DNA from: JACMLX01 sp040384325
Lineage (GTDB): Bacteria; Gemmatimonadota; Gemmatimonadetes; Gemmatimonadales; Gemmatimonadaceae
DNA length: 64,000 nt
Direction: 5' to 3'
NCBI GenBank assembly: GCA_040384325.1
Contig: JAZKJL010000005.1
Span: 62,001 to 126,000, forward strand
Part shown: one piece after another, positions 8,239-15,908 of the stretch
Numbering within the stretch: position 1 is the first letter of the stretch
How the letters are laid out: the number at the start of each line of letters is the position of its first letter
Position numbers and translations under genes: made by a program
The notes under the pieces: generated by a model
The model's input: only the letters and a program-made list of their open reading frames with translations
Told to the model about the DNA's origin: nothing
The model's database searches: none

Positions 8239-8976
8239 ATGCTTTGGATGACCAGGACAATCGTGATGCACGTGGTGACGGCAGCGACGCCGCTGCTGCT
8301 CGCGGGCGTGCTGCAGGCGCAGGCCTCCACGCCGCGCGACCTGCGCATCGAGGTGCGCGACAAGGGCGGCCGGCCGATACCGGAAGCGCAGGTGACCTTC
8401 TTCCTCAGCGGCGATTCCGCCTTCACCGATTCCTCCGGTATCGCGAAGAAGACGGTGCTCGCCGACTCGGCGATCAACATCACCATCCGGAAGCTCGGCT
8501 TCGAGCCGCGCAACGCGCGCTTCACGATCGGCAAGGCGCCCGCCTTCAACATCCGCGTGGCGCTCGGCGAAGCGGGCCAGAAGCTGCCGGAGGTCGAAGT
8601 GAAAGACTCCTATCCGGGTGAGCCGTGGCGCGTGGCCTTCGAACAGCGACGCAAGCGTGGCGGTGGCCAGTTCCGCGACATCAGCTACTTCCCCGGCGGC
8701 GTGCCGTTCAGCATCAACGACTGGTTCAACGGCCTGCCCGGTGTGCGCACCGGTGGCGGGACCGGCGGCGACATCAACATCCCGCGCTGCCGCAACCTCG
8801 GCGTCTGGATCGACAACCAGCACGCCACCTCGCCCGGCAGCACCTTCCGCGCCGCACTCCAGTCACTTCCCCCGCAGGACATCGCCGCGTTCGAGCTCTA
8901 CACCTCGAACACCCCGGCGCAATTCACCGGCCAGAACGAGGACTGCTCGCTGCTCGTGTGGACTCGGCTCCGATAG
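8239..8976 (+). CDS. Secreted CarboxypepD_reg plus plug-like protein, paralogue 2
   Basis: This is a tandem paralogue of the preceding gene (245 residues, 50 bases apart). It shares the same order: signal peptide (ending near LQAQA), LRIEVRDKGGRPIPEAQVTF, then SYPGEPWRVAFEQRRKRGGG, NDWFNGLPG, CRNLGVWIDNQH, DIAAFELYT and the terminal NEDCSLLVWTRLR. The two shared cysteines are kept. A Gly-rich insert (TGGGTGGD) distinguishes it. Like its neighbour it has no barrel. The pair looks like a local gene duplication. The start ATG 8239 was chosen because it gives a complete signal peptide; the open frame upstream overlaps paralogue 1. Confidence 0.8.
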   Translation: MLWMTRTIVMHVVTAATPLLLAGVLQAQASTPRDLRIEVRDKGGRPIPEAQVTFFLSGDSAFTDSSGIAKKTVLADSAINITIRKLGFEPRNARFTIGKAPAFNIRVALGEAGQKLPEVEVKDSYPGEPWRVAFEQRRKRGGGQFRDISYFPGGVPFSINDWFNGLPGVRTGGGTGGDINIPRCRNLGVWIDNQHATSPGSTFRAALQSLPPQDIAAFELYTSNTPAQFTGQNEDCSLLVWTRLR

Positions 8977-9025
8977 ACTCGCACGATCGCTCGCTGCTTG
9001 AATTGCTGAACTGCTAAAACTGCTG

Positions 9026-9234
9026 AACTGCAACTGCTTGACACAAAGGCTCGAAGGCACAAAGGCGCAACGCGTTTGTACAGATCGAGAAAGTGATTCG
9101 ATGTCATTTCGAATTTGCTTTTTTCTGTTCGCTACTTATTCCCGTGCACGTCGCCGGTGGTGTGTAGGACGCGTTGCGCCTTCGTGCCTTTGAGCCTTTG
9201 TGTCAGGCAGTTGCAGTTGCAGTTGCAGTTGCAG
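9026..9234. repeat. Large palindromic repeat with TTGCAG hexamer tail
   Basis: Two 49-base arms, 9026-9074 and 9170-9218, are reverse complements with only 3 mismatches. Each contains TGACACAAAG (9039-9048; reverse at 9196-9205) followed by alternating AAGG and CAAAGG units and ending in GGCGCAACGCG. The right arm continues into four TTGCAG hexamers (9211-9234), and the left arm is preceded by degenerate AACTGC units. The 95-base loop is AT-richer than its surroundings. Most of 8977-9285 is this structure. Related copies lie at 27240-27690. Confidence 0.85.
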
Positions 9235-9285
9235 TCGTAGCTGCCGTCACAGGAGCAGTCGCGCCGAGTAGTGCGACGACGACCG

Positions 9286-9450
9286 TCAGCGCTGCTTGCG
9301 GGCTGGCGGCGTGGTGGGGGCACAGCCGCAGCCGGAGTCGCAGCCGGTGCCTTTCGGTGCGCGGGCGGCGGCGATGGCCAGCCAGAGGCGGCGGCCGATG
9401 AAGAAGGCGGCACCGAGGACGATCGCAGCGATGATCAGTTGTTCGAGCAT
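9286..9450 (-). CDS. FeoB-associated Cys-rich mini membrane protein
   Basis: This is a 54-residue protein with one N-terminal membrane segment (residues 5-28, LIIAAIVLGAAFFIGRRLWL) and then a short Cys cluster, GTGCDSGCGCAP. That layout and the position directly after feoB (9 bases between the feoB stop and this ATG) match the small FeoB-associated Cys-rich membrane proteins known from several phyla. It is likely translated from the feo operon and may help with iron delivery or FeoB assembly; the role is inferred. The Arg/Lys-rich C-terminal end reads PARKQR. Confidence 0.75.
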   Translation of the reverse strand: MLEQLIIAAIVLGAAFFIGRRLWLAIAAARAPKGTGCDSGCGCAPTTPPARKQR

Positions 9451-9459
9451 CCGTCCTCC

Positions 9460-11628
9460 TCAGCTGAAGCCCAGCAGTCGTCCACCCTGATACACCGCCA
9501 GGCCCGCGAAGTAGGCCAGGCCCAGCATGTACAAGAACTGGATCGCCGCCCAGCCCCAGCCGATGCGGCCACCACCGGCTTCGCGCACCGTCACCGCCAC
9601 CGTGCTGATGCACATCAGCGCGAAGACGTAGAACACCATCAGCCCGATCGCGATCAGCGGCGAGTAGCGCGGTGCACCGGTGGCCGGATTCACCTCGGCG
9701 CGCAGGCGCTCGCGCAGCGCGGTGGAGGTCTCGTCGGCTTCGCCCACGCCGTAGATGGTGCCCATGGTGCTCACGAACACCTCGCGCGCGGCGAAGCTGG
9801 CGGCGATCGAGACACCGATCTTCCAGTCGTAGCCCAGCGGGCGCACCACCGGTTCGATCAGCTTGCCGACGTGACCGAGTGCGGAGTTCTCGAGCTGCAT
9901 CTCGTGCGCGCGGTCCTCACTGACGCCAGCCGGCACGTCGGTCTTCGGGTAGGTGGCCAGCGCCCAGAGGATCACGCTGCAGCTCAGGATCACGGTGCCG
10001 GCGCGGCGCAGGAAGAGCTGCGCGCGATGCCACACGTTGGTGAGCGTGGTGCGCAGGTTCGGCAGGCGGTAGGCCGGCATCTCGAGGATCATCGGACGCA
10101 CCGGTCCACGCAGCAGCGTGCGCTTGAACACCGCTGCCACCAGCAACGCCGTCACCGTGCCGAGCAGGTACATGAGCAGCATCGTCACGCCCTGCAGCGA
10201 GAACAGCCCGCCCAGCAGCGCGATCGGCGGCACGAAGGCGCCGATCAGCAGCGTGTACACCGGTAGCCGCGCCGAGCAGCTCATCAGCGGCACCACCATG
10301 ATCGTCGCCAGCCGATCCTTGCGCTCCTCGATGGTGCGCGTGGCCATGATCGCCGGCACCGCGCAGGCGAAACCGCTGATCATCGGGATGAAGCTCTTGC
10401 CGTGCAGTCCCACGCGGCGCATCAGGCGGTCCATCAGGTACGCCGCGCGCGCCATGTAGCCGCTGTCCTCCAGCAGGCCGATGAACAGGAAGAGCATCGC
10501 GATCTGCGGCAGGAACACCAGCACGCTGCCCACGCCACCGATCACGCCATCCACCAGCAGGCCACGCAGGTCACCCTCGGGCAACAACGCACCGACGCCG
10601 TCACCGATGCGCGCCACGCCCCATTCCACCGCATCCATGGCCGGCGTGGCCCAGGTGAAGATGCCCTGGAAGACCATCACCATCACCGCGATGAACAGCA
10701 GCGGTCCCCACACGCGGTGCAGGACGATCGCGTCGATCTTGTCGCTGGTCGTGCGCGCACCCGCATTGTGGTGGATCACCGTGCGCGACACCACGCCACT
10801 GCTCCAGCCGTACCGGAGCTCGGCCTCGAGGCTGCGCGGATTCAGTCCCGCGGCCGCGATCGCGATGCGCGCCTCGTCCACCATCGGTGCGATCGACGTG
10901 CGCGCCTCACCGAACCACGACTCCAGCTTCGGCACCGCCAGCAGTCGCAGCGCGTCGTGCGCGGCGACGGTCGGCGTGGCGCCATGCGCCAGCAGCTCCT
11001 CGGCCAGCGGCGCCAGCGCGTCAGTGATCTCGGCCGACATGCCGAACGGCCGCACCGGCAGCGGCAGGTCGAGCACCGAGACCATCGCCTTGCGCAGCAC
11101 GTCGAGGCCTTCGCCGCGGGTCGCGATCGTCGGCACCACCGGCGCACCCAGCTCGTGGATCAGCGCCACCGCATCCACCTCCACACCCGCCGCCGCAGCC
11201 GCATCCACCTGGTTCAGTGCAATCACGGTGGGCAGTCCGAGCTCCAGCACTTGGCTCACCAGGTACAGGTTGCGCTCCAGGTGCAGCGCGTCGGCGACCA
11301 CCACCACCACGTCGGGCATCGGCTCGCCGCCGGTGCCGCGCAGCACACCGAGGGCGATCTCCTCGTCGGGGCTCGCCGGTGACAGCGCGTAGCATCCCGG
11401 GACGTCCACGATGGTGACTTTTTCGCCATTCGGGCCGCGCATCGCGCCTTCCACCCGCTCCACCGTGACGCCGGCGAAGTTGCCGACGCGCTGACGCATG
11501 CCGGTGAGGGCGTTGAAGAGCGTGCTCTTGCCGGTATTCGGGTTCCCGACCAGCGCCACGCGGATACGCCGCTGGCTCGCCTCGATCGTCACACCGACCC
11601 CGGAACGGGGAGCGAAGGACGTGGACAC
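9460..11628 (-). CDS. feoB: Ferrous iron transporter FeoB
   Basis: It imports Fe(II) across the inner membrane. The N-terminal G domain shows G1 GNPNTGKST (residues 28-36), G3 DVPGCY and a G4-like NQVD. The C-terminal membrane part includes the Gate motifs, for example MISGFACAVPAIMATRTIEER and MSCSARLPVYTLLIGAF with its conserved cysteine. The length of 722 residues is normal. It follows feoA by 34 bases. The operon starts behind a Fur-box-like palindrome, so iron repression is expected. Antisense frames inside it are shadows. Confidence 0.96.
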   Translation of the reverse strand: MSTSFAPRSGVGVTIEASQRRIRVALVGNPNTGKSTLFNALTGMRQRVGNFAGVTVERVEGAMRGPNGEKVTIVDVPGCYALSPASPDEEIALGVLRGTGGEPMPDVVVVVADALHLERNLYLVSQVLELGLPTVIALNQVDAAAAAGVEVDAVALIHELGAPVVPTIATRGEGLDVLRKAMVSVLDLPLPVRPFGMSAEITDALAPLAEELLAHGATPTVAAHDALRLLAVPKLESWFGEARTSIAPMVDEARIAIAAAGLNPRSLEAELRYGWSSGVVSRTVIHHNAGARTTSDKIDAIVLHRVWGPLLFIAVMVMVFQGIFTWATPAMDAVEWGVARIGDGVGALLPEGDLRGLLVDGVIGGVGSVLVFLPQIAMLFLFIGLLEDSGYMARAAYLMDRLMRRVGLHGKSFIPMISGFACAVPAIMATRTIEERKDRLATIMVVPLMSCSARLPVYTLLIGAFVPPIALLGGLFSLQGVTMLLMYLLGTVTALLVAAVFKRTLLRGPVRPMILEMPAYRLPNLRTTLTNVWHRAQLFLRRAGTVILSCSVILWALATYPKTDVPAGVSEDRAHEMQLENSALGHVGKLIEPVVRPLGYDWKIGVSIAASFAAREVFVSTMGTIYGVGEADETSTALRERLRAEVNPATGAPRYSPLIAIGLMVFYVFALMCISTVAVTVREAGGGRIGWGWAAIQFLYMLGLAYFAGLAVYQGGRLLGFS

Positions 11629-11662
11629 CGGTTTGTCAGTGCGGCGTGAACCGCAGTGCGGC

Positions 11663-11947
11663 TCAGCGCGTCGGGAGGACGGTGATGCCGGCGGTGATCG
11701 CAGGGCTCAGCGCCAGCCGCGACCCGCGCACGTCCAGCAGCATGCAATGACGCGCGTCCACCACGTTCACGCTGGCGCCTTCCATGAGCCCGAGTTCGCG
11801 GAGCCGGCACGCCTCATTCTCACCGCAGCCCAGCGACACGACCGTCGCCGACGCCCCCGCAACGCAGTCTCCGAGGCGGCACGCCAGCGGTGCACGTGCA
11901 GCACTCGCGCGGAGCGGCTCGACGACGGGGAGGGCGACAGGAATCAC
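11663..11947 (-). CDS. feoA: FeoA-domain protein
   Basis: This small SH3-like cytosolic partner of FeoB carries the core LACRLGDCVAGASATVVSLG followed by CRLRELGLMEGASVNVVD, typical of FeoA. I place the start at GTG 11947 (VIPVALPVVEPL, 94 residues). The longer ATG frame from 11992 would put the Fur-box palindrome (11961-11975) inside the coding region. No strong ribosome site is visible before the GTG. feoB follows after 34 bases. Confidence 0.88.
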   Translation of the reverse strand: MIPVALPVVEPLRASAARAPLACRLGDCVAGASATVVSLGCGENEACRLRELGLMEGASVNVVDARHCMLLDVRGSRLALSPAITAGITVLPTR

Positions 11948-11960
11948 GGTTCGGTCTAGT

Positions 11961-11975
11961 TGAGAATGGTTCTCA
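11961..11975 (-). promoter_or_regulatory. Fur-box-like operator upstream of feoA
   Basis: TGAGAATGGTTCTCA is a 7-1-7 inverted repeat with 6 of 7 pairs matching. It closely resembles the classical Fur target TGATAATnATTATCA. It ends 13 bases before the feoA GTG, so Fur with iron bound would block transcription of feoAB. The identity of the regulator is inferred from the motif and the operon content. Confidence 0.7.
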
Positions 11976-12065
11976 GGTGCACAGAAGAACAATACACCGC
12001 GCTTTCAGCCTCGGCCAGTGCGCGTCCCTCAATGCCGAATAATCTGCTTGGAATTGGCGCGCGAC

Positions 12066-12458
12066 TCAAGCCGGTGCCGACTCCAGCACCACCACGGCGG
12101 CGGCCACCATCTCGGAGTGGGTCAGCGTGATGTGGATGCTGACCACGCCCAGCTCGGCTGCCCGGCGCGCCGCCGCCCCGTGCAGCAAGAGTGTCGGCCG
12201 CCCGTCGAGCGGAGAGTTGGCGACCTCGATTTCCTGCCAGTGGATGTGGCGCGCTTCCTCGGAACCCGCGAGCGCCTTGTAGGCTGCTTCCTTGGCGGCG
12301 AAGCGGGCGGCGAAATGCCGAGCGGGTGCGCCGCGTCGGTCGCAGTAGGTCCGCTCGCCGGCGGTGAACAGCCGGGCCCGCGCCCGCTCCGGGTGCCGTG
12401 CCAGCAGGCGCGCGATCCGGTCGATGTCGGCCAGGTCCATCCCCACCCCCCGGATCAC
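12066..12458 (-). CDS. acpS: Holo-[acyl-carrier-protein] synthase
   Basis: It transfers 4-phosphopantetheine from CoA to acyl carrier protein. The family motifs are VGMDLADIDRIARLL near the N-terminus (metal-binding Asp) and FAAKEAAYKAL (catalytic Glu/Lys) in the middle, with the closing ITLTHSEMVAAAVVV. The length is 130 residues. The GTG start at 12458 overlaps the stop of the upstream gene (GTGA); an ATG at 12440 is the alternative. It is the last gene of a four-gene minus operon starting at 14888. Confidence 0.93.
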   Translation of the reverse strand: MIRGVGMDLADIDRIARLLARHPERARARLFTAGERTYCDRRGAPARHFAARFAAKEAAYKALAGSEEARHIHWQEIEVANSPLDGRPTLLLHGAAARRAAELGVVSIHITLTHSEMVAAAVVVLESAPA

Positions 12459-13231
12459 GGGCTGCTCCGGCGCTCGCCGCGGATGAGCTTCCGCCACATC
12501 GAGCCCTGCGCCCCGCGCGAGTCGGCGAGCACCGGCACCATGGCCGTCCAGGCATCGTCGGCGGCGCGGAAGGCGCGACCGACCCGGCCCGTCCACTCGC
12601 GCCAGTGGGCGAATTGCGTGGCGTTCGGCGCGTGTCGCAACTGCGATGCGGCCTCGTCCATCCGTCGCAGGGCCGCGTCGTATCCGACACCCAATTCCTC
12701 CAGTTCCGCCACCAGTGCGCGGCGGTCCGGCGCACGTTCGAAACGATCCGACGCCCACGCCTCACGCGTCGCCTGCGCATGCCGAATCATCCGCTCGGCG
12801 TCGAACGCGCGGCGCTGTGTCTCGACGGTGCGGCTCTCCTCGGCCACCCGGCGCGCCGTCAGCAGCGCCTCGAACCAGCGGTCGTGATCCGAGCCTGGGG
12901 CACTGCGCTCCGAGCCGAAGCCGCGCAGCGACAGCGTCTGCGCGGGGAAGACGCAGACCGCCGCCTCGAGGCGGTTGCGCAATCCATCGAAGTGCGGAGA
13001 ACCCGAGAGCGTCACGACCTTGCCGTCGTGCCTGAACAAACGCAGTTCCCCGTGCTCCGATTCCGCGCCCTGCAGGTCGTCCACCGCGATCTCGAGCACC
13101 ATGCGCGTCGCATCGTCGTACGCGATGCGGAGCGTGCGACCGGTCAACTGCACGGCGGCGTCGTAATCCAGCGACCGGTCGTGCCAGCTGCCGTGCAGGC
13201 GTGCCGACAGCGTCGCGTCGACCGACGACAT
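12455..13231 (-). CDS. Hypothetical protein between acpS and a HAD hydrolase
   Basis: I do not recognise this 258-residue protein. The first ~110 residues read like a beta-rich, PH-like or metal-binding fold (SARLHGSWHDRSLDYDAA, GELRLFRHDGKVVTLSGS). The rest is helical and very rich in Arg, Ala and Glu (RRAFDAERMIRHAQATREAW). There is no signal peptide or membrane segment, so it is probably cytosolic. It overlaps its neighbours by four bases on both sides (ATGA and GTGA), so it is translated within the same operon. Confidence 0.8.
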   Translation of the reverse strand: MSSVDATLSARLHGSWHDRSLDYDAAVQLTGRTLRIAYDDATRMVLEIAVDDLQGAESEHGELRLFRHDGKVVTLSGSPHFDGLRNRLEAAVCVFPAQTLSLRGFGSERSAPGSDHDRWFEALLTARRVAEESRTVETQRRAFDAERMIRHAQATREAWASDRFERAPDRRALVAELEELGVGYDAALRRMDEAASQLRHAPNATQFAHWREWTGRVGRAFRAADDAWTAMVPVLADSRGAQGSMWRKLIRGERRSSP

Positions 13232-13944
13232 CAGGCCGCGCGCTCCGCAAGCACACTGGTGATGGTGCGCACCACACCCGCAGTGTCGGTGAGGTCGGCG
13301 AACACCGCCAGCGGTCCATACGGCTCGAGGTCCGCCGCGCGAAAGCGGCCCGTCTCCACGCCGATCGCGTGTGCACCGATCTCGCGACCGCAGGTGAGGT
13401 CATGCGGCGTGTCGCCGATGATCACGATGCGAGAGCCCGGGAAGTCGGTGCCGAGCAACGTGGCGGCGCGCACCTGCGCGATGGCGGGGAGCGCGGGGCG
13501 TGACGCATGATCCGACCCATACGCGCCCACCACGAACCGCTCCGGTGCGATGTCCACCGCCCGCAGCTTCAGCGTCGCTCCCGCCTCGATGTTGCCGGTC
13601 AGCAGGCCGAGCATCACGTCACTGCGCTCGTCGAGCGCATCGAGCAACGCGGGTACACCGGGCAGCAGCTGCACCCGGTCCGGCGCGCCGGTGATGTCAG
13701 CCTCGAGATACGAGTAGTAGCGCTCCAGCGCCACATCCATGCGCTCGTGGATCACCTCTTCGCCGATGCCCGCCATCGTGCCCAGCTCGAAGACGATCTG
13801 CGGATCGGTCTTGCCGTCGAACGGATGCTGTTGCGGGCCGGTGGCGCCGAAGACGTCGAGCATCGCCTGGTGCACGCTGCGGCGACCGTCGCCATGTGCC
13901 AGCAGCATCGTGCCGTCGATGTCGAACAGGACGAGGACGGTCAT
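13231..13944 (-). CDS. HAD-superfamily phosphatase
   Basis: This 237-residue haloacid-dehalogenase-type hydrolase is similar in layout to phosphoglycolate phosphatase. Motif I is LVLFDIDGTMLLAHGDG (nucleophile Asp and acid Asp), motif II LGLLTGNIEAG, and motif IV VIIGDTPHDLTCGREIGA. The cap domain lies at about residues 20-90. The substrate is not predictable. It overlaps both neighbours by four bases. An ATG further upstream would run into the transporter gene and was not used. Confidence 0.9.
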   Translation of the reverse strand: MTVLVLFDIDGTMLLAHGDGRRSVHQAMLDVFGATGPQQHPFDGKTDPQIVFELGTMAGIGEEVIHERMDVALERYYSYLEADITGAPDRVQLLPGVPALLDALDERSDVMLGLLTGNIEAGATLKLRAVDIAPERFVVGAYGSDHASRPALPAIAQVRAATLLGTDFPGSRIVIIGDTPHDLTCGREIGAHAIGVETGRFRAADLEPYGPLAVFADLTDTAGVVRTITSVLAERAA

Positions 13945-14888
13945 GCCTTCCGCCGCGCGAGGAGGAGGCCGCCGGTGATGCAGAGAAAGCCCATGATCTG
14001 CCAGAAGGTTGGACGGTCGTTCTGGAACTGCCACGCCACCAGGATCGCCACGAAGGGCTGCAGGTTGGCGTAGAGCGAGGTGCGGGTGGCGCCGATGGTC
14101 TTCAGGCCGTGATAGTAGATCAGGTACGCGACGGCGATGGCGCCGCACCCTGCGTAAGCCATCGCCGCCCAGGTGCGCCATGAGAGCGCCAACCAGTCGC
14201 TGGCGAGCAGGTCGCGCCCGGTGAGCACGAACAGCGGCACGAGGCCACCGGCGAGCGTGATCAGCGTCAGCTGCAGGCCGTTCACGCGCTGCGTGAGGGG
14301 GCGCAGCAGCGTAGCGTAGATCGCCCAGGTGATCACGGCCATCGCGAGGTAGAAGTTCCCCAGCCACGAGCCGCCGTGGCCCGGTGTCGCGTTGTCGCCC
14401 AGCATCACCATCGTCACGCCGCTGACCGACAGCAGCACACCGGCGATGAGGAACTTCGTCATCTTCTCGGTGCGCGTCGCCCAGCCGAGGAGGGCCAGCG
14501 CGGCCGGTGATGCCGCCAGGATCAGCGAGGCCGACCCGCTGCGCGCGCGCGACAGCCCCATCACGAACATGTACTGATAGATGCCGTTGCCGATCACACC
14601 GTAGGCCAGCATGCGGATCGTATCGGCGCGGCGCGGCCATGGCTCACGGACGGTGATCGCGGCGATGATCAGCATCACGATGGCACCGAGCGCCATGCGT
14701 GCGGTGTTGAATGCCAGGCCCGGCATGTGCGCCGTGCCGTACTGCACCGCGAAGAAGTTGGCGCCCCAGAGCGCCGCCATCAGGAGCAGCAGGAGGTCGA
14801 TCCTGCCGAACCCGGCCGGCTCGGGCACGGCGGACGCGTCGTCCGGGGCGACCGGGGTGGCGGGCGAAGGCGCGGTGGTTGCGGTCAT
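13941..14888 (-). CDS. EamA/DMT-family transporter
   Basis: This inner-membrane transporter of the drug/metabolite superfamily has two EamA repeats and about ten hydrophobic helices, starting with IDLLLLLMAALWGANFFAVQYG and ending with FLCITGGLLLARRKA. Substrates in this family are very diverse. The start MTATTAPSP at 14888 is preferred over an ATG at 14930, because a TAGATT box ends 7 bases upstream and the extra residues are not membrane-like. It is the first gene of the operon that leads to acpS. Confidence 0.9.
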   Translation of the reverse strand: MTATTAPSPATPVAPDDASAVPEPAGFGRIDLLLLLMAALWGANFFAVQYGTAHMPGLAFNTARMALGAIVMLIIAAITVREPWPRRADTIRMLAYGVIGNGIYQYMFVMGLSRARSGSASLILAASPAALALLGWATRTEKMTKFLIAGVLLSVSGVTMVMLGDNATPGHGGSWLGNFYLAMAVITWAIYATLLRPLTQRVNGLQLTLITLAGGLVPLFVLTGRDLLASDWLALSWRTWAAMAYAGCGAIAVAYLIYYHGLKTIGATRTSLYANLQPFVAILVAWQFQNDRPTFWQIMGFLCITGGLLLARRKA

Positions 14889-14895
14889 CTTTGCC

Positions 14896-14901
14896 AATCT
14901 A
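14896..14901 (-). promoter_or_regulatory. TAGATT box 7 bases before the EamA start
   Basis: On the minus strand TAGATT is followed by 7 bases and the ATG at 14888. The spacing matches the other leaderless-type starts in the window and supports this ATG over the upstream one. No -35 is obvious. Confidence 0.45.
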
Positions 14902-14930
14902 CTCCTGCCGGTCACCCACCCCTTCGACAC

Positions 14931-15389
14931 ATGCTGCCTCGCTCAGCTCTTCGTCCCCGATTCGCCGCCCGTCACCGGTCGGCCTCGATCGCGCGCGCGC
15001 TCGGTGCGCTGTTGGTGGCCGCGACATTCTCTTCCTGTACGAGCGACGGAGGCTCCGGTGGCCCGGTGGCACCGCTGCCGGGTGGCACCATCTCGCTCAG
15101 CCTCACGCCGTCAAGCGTCACGCTGGCACCGGGTGCCACCGGTGGCGTCGGCCTCACCGTCACACGGACGGGGAGTTTTGCCGGCGCGGTGGCGCTCTCC
15201 GCGTCGGGTGTGCCGGCGGGTGTGAACCTGACCTTCGGGTCGTCCACCGTGTCGCCCAGCGCCGTCTCCACCTCGGTGAACCTGGTGATCGCCGGCAGCG
15301 CCGCGCCCGGCACCACGGAGATCTCGATCATCGGCAGCGGCAGTGGCATCACATCCCCGGCGACCAAGCTCACGCTGCGCATCCAGTAG
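14931..15389 (+). CDS. Small lipoprotein with an Ig-like putative repeat
   Basis: The 152-residue protein has an Arg-rich n-region, a hydrophobic stretch and a lipobox-like end (AATFSSCTSDG, Cys about residue 36), then a Gly/Ser-rich linker and a beta-rich domain (ISLSLTPSSVTLAPGATGGV, then SASGVPAGVNLTFGSSTVSP). The domain resembles an Ig-like or cell-adhesion fold common in surface proteins. The function is unknown. It is divergent from the EamA gene, 42 bases apart. A hairpin of GCGGGC/GCCCGC type follows at about 15395-15422. Confidence 0.65.
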   Translation: MLPRSALRPRFAARHRSASIARALGALLVAATFSSCTSDGGSGGPVAPLPGGTISLSLTPSSVTLAPGATGGVGLTVTRTGSFAGAVALSASGVPAGVNLTFGSSTVSPSAVSTSVNLVIAGSAAPGTTEISIIGSGSGITSPATKLTLRIQ

Positions 15390-15455
15390 ACGATGCGGGC
15401 ATGCAAGGCGTGCATCGCCCGCTCGGGACCGCTTCCCCCGGCTCTCCGGTGCCGG

Positions 15456-15461
15456 TAGGAT
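15456..15461 (+). promoter_or_regulatory. TAGGAT box 6 bases before the next start
   Basis: TAGGAT ends 6 bases before the ATG at 15468, so the predicted transcript would start on the start codon. It is one of the six matching cases in the window. Confidence 0.45.
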
Positions 15462-15467
15462 GCTCGC

Positions 15468-15908
15468 ATGCATGTCCAATTCGCACTGTTCGCCGACGCC
15501 GCCAACGTGTCGCAGGAAGGAAAGCTCAACATCCTCGGCGTGTTCGACGCCCTGCACGTGGGGCAGCTGCCGTCGCTGCACCCGCGCGCCACGTTCGTGG
15601 TGCGCCTGAAAGCCGTGGCCGAGGACGAAGGTCCGCACGGGGTGAGCTTGGAGTGGACGAACCCCGTCGGTGAGCTGCTCTGGTCGTCGCGCGGCGAACT
15701 GACGGTGGGACCGCCGCCGGACGGTGCCGAGGGTATCGACGTGCCCCTGCTGGCGGTGGTGGACCTGCCGCTCGATTCGCCCGGCGTCTACACCATGATC
15801 GTGGCGGTGGACGACGACGAGGCGGCGCGCACCTCGCTGCACGTGCACCAGGCGCTGGAGACGATGATGCCGCTGGCTCCCGCGGCACCGGCCGGGTTGG
15901 TCAGCTAG
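15468..15908 (+). CDS. Small hypothetical protein, DUF6941-like
   Basis: This 146-residue cytosolic protein opens with FALFADAANVSQEGKLNILG and continues VFDALHVGQLP, a pattern I associate with the uncharacterised DUF6941 family; that assignment is from memory and unverified. The rest is beta-rich (FVVRLKAVAEDEG, VVDLPLDSPGVYTMIVAVDD). The function is unknown. It is preceded by a TAGGAT box at leaderless spacing and ends head-on against the NlpC/P60 gene with no gap. Confidence 0.75.
   Translation: MHVQFALFADAANVSQEGKLNILGVFDALHVGQLPSLHPRATFVVRLKAVAEDEGPHGVSLEWTNPVGELLWSSRGELTVGPPPDGAEGIDVPLLAVVDLPLDSPGVYTMIVAVDDDEAARTSLHVHQALETMMPLAPAAPAGLVS

Noticed and set aside
9271..11382. Plus-strand frames opposite feoB
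   Set aside because: His/Arg/Gln-rich translations typical of reversed GC-rich genes. They start in the Cys-rich mini-gene and show no domain.
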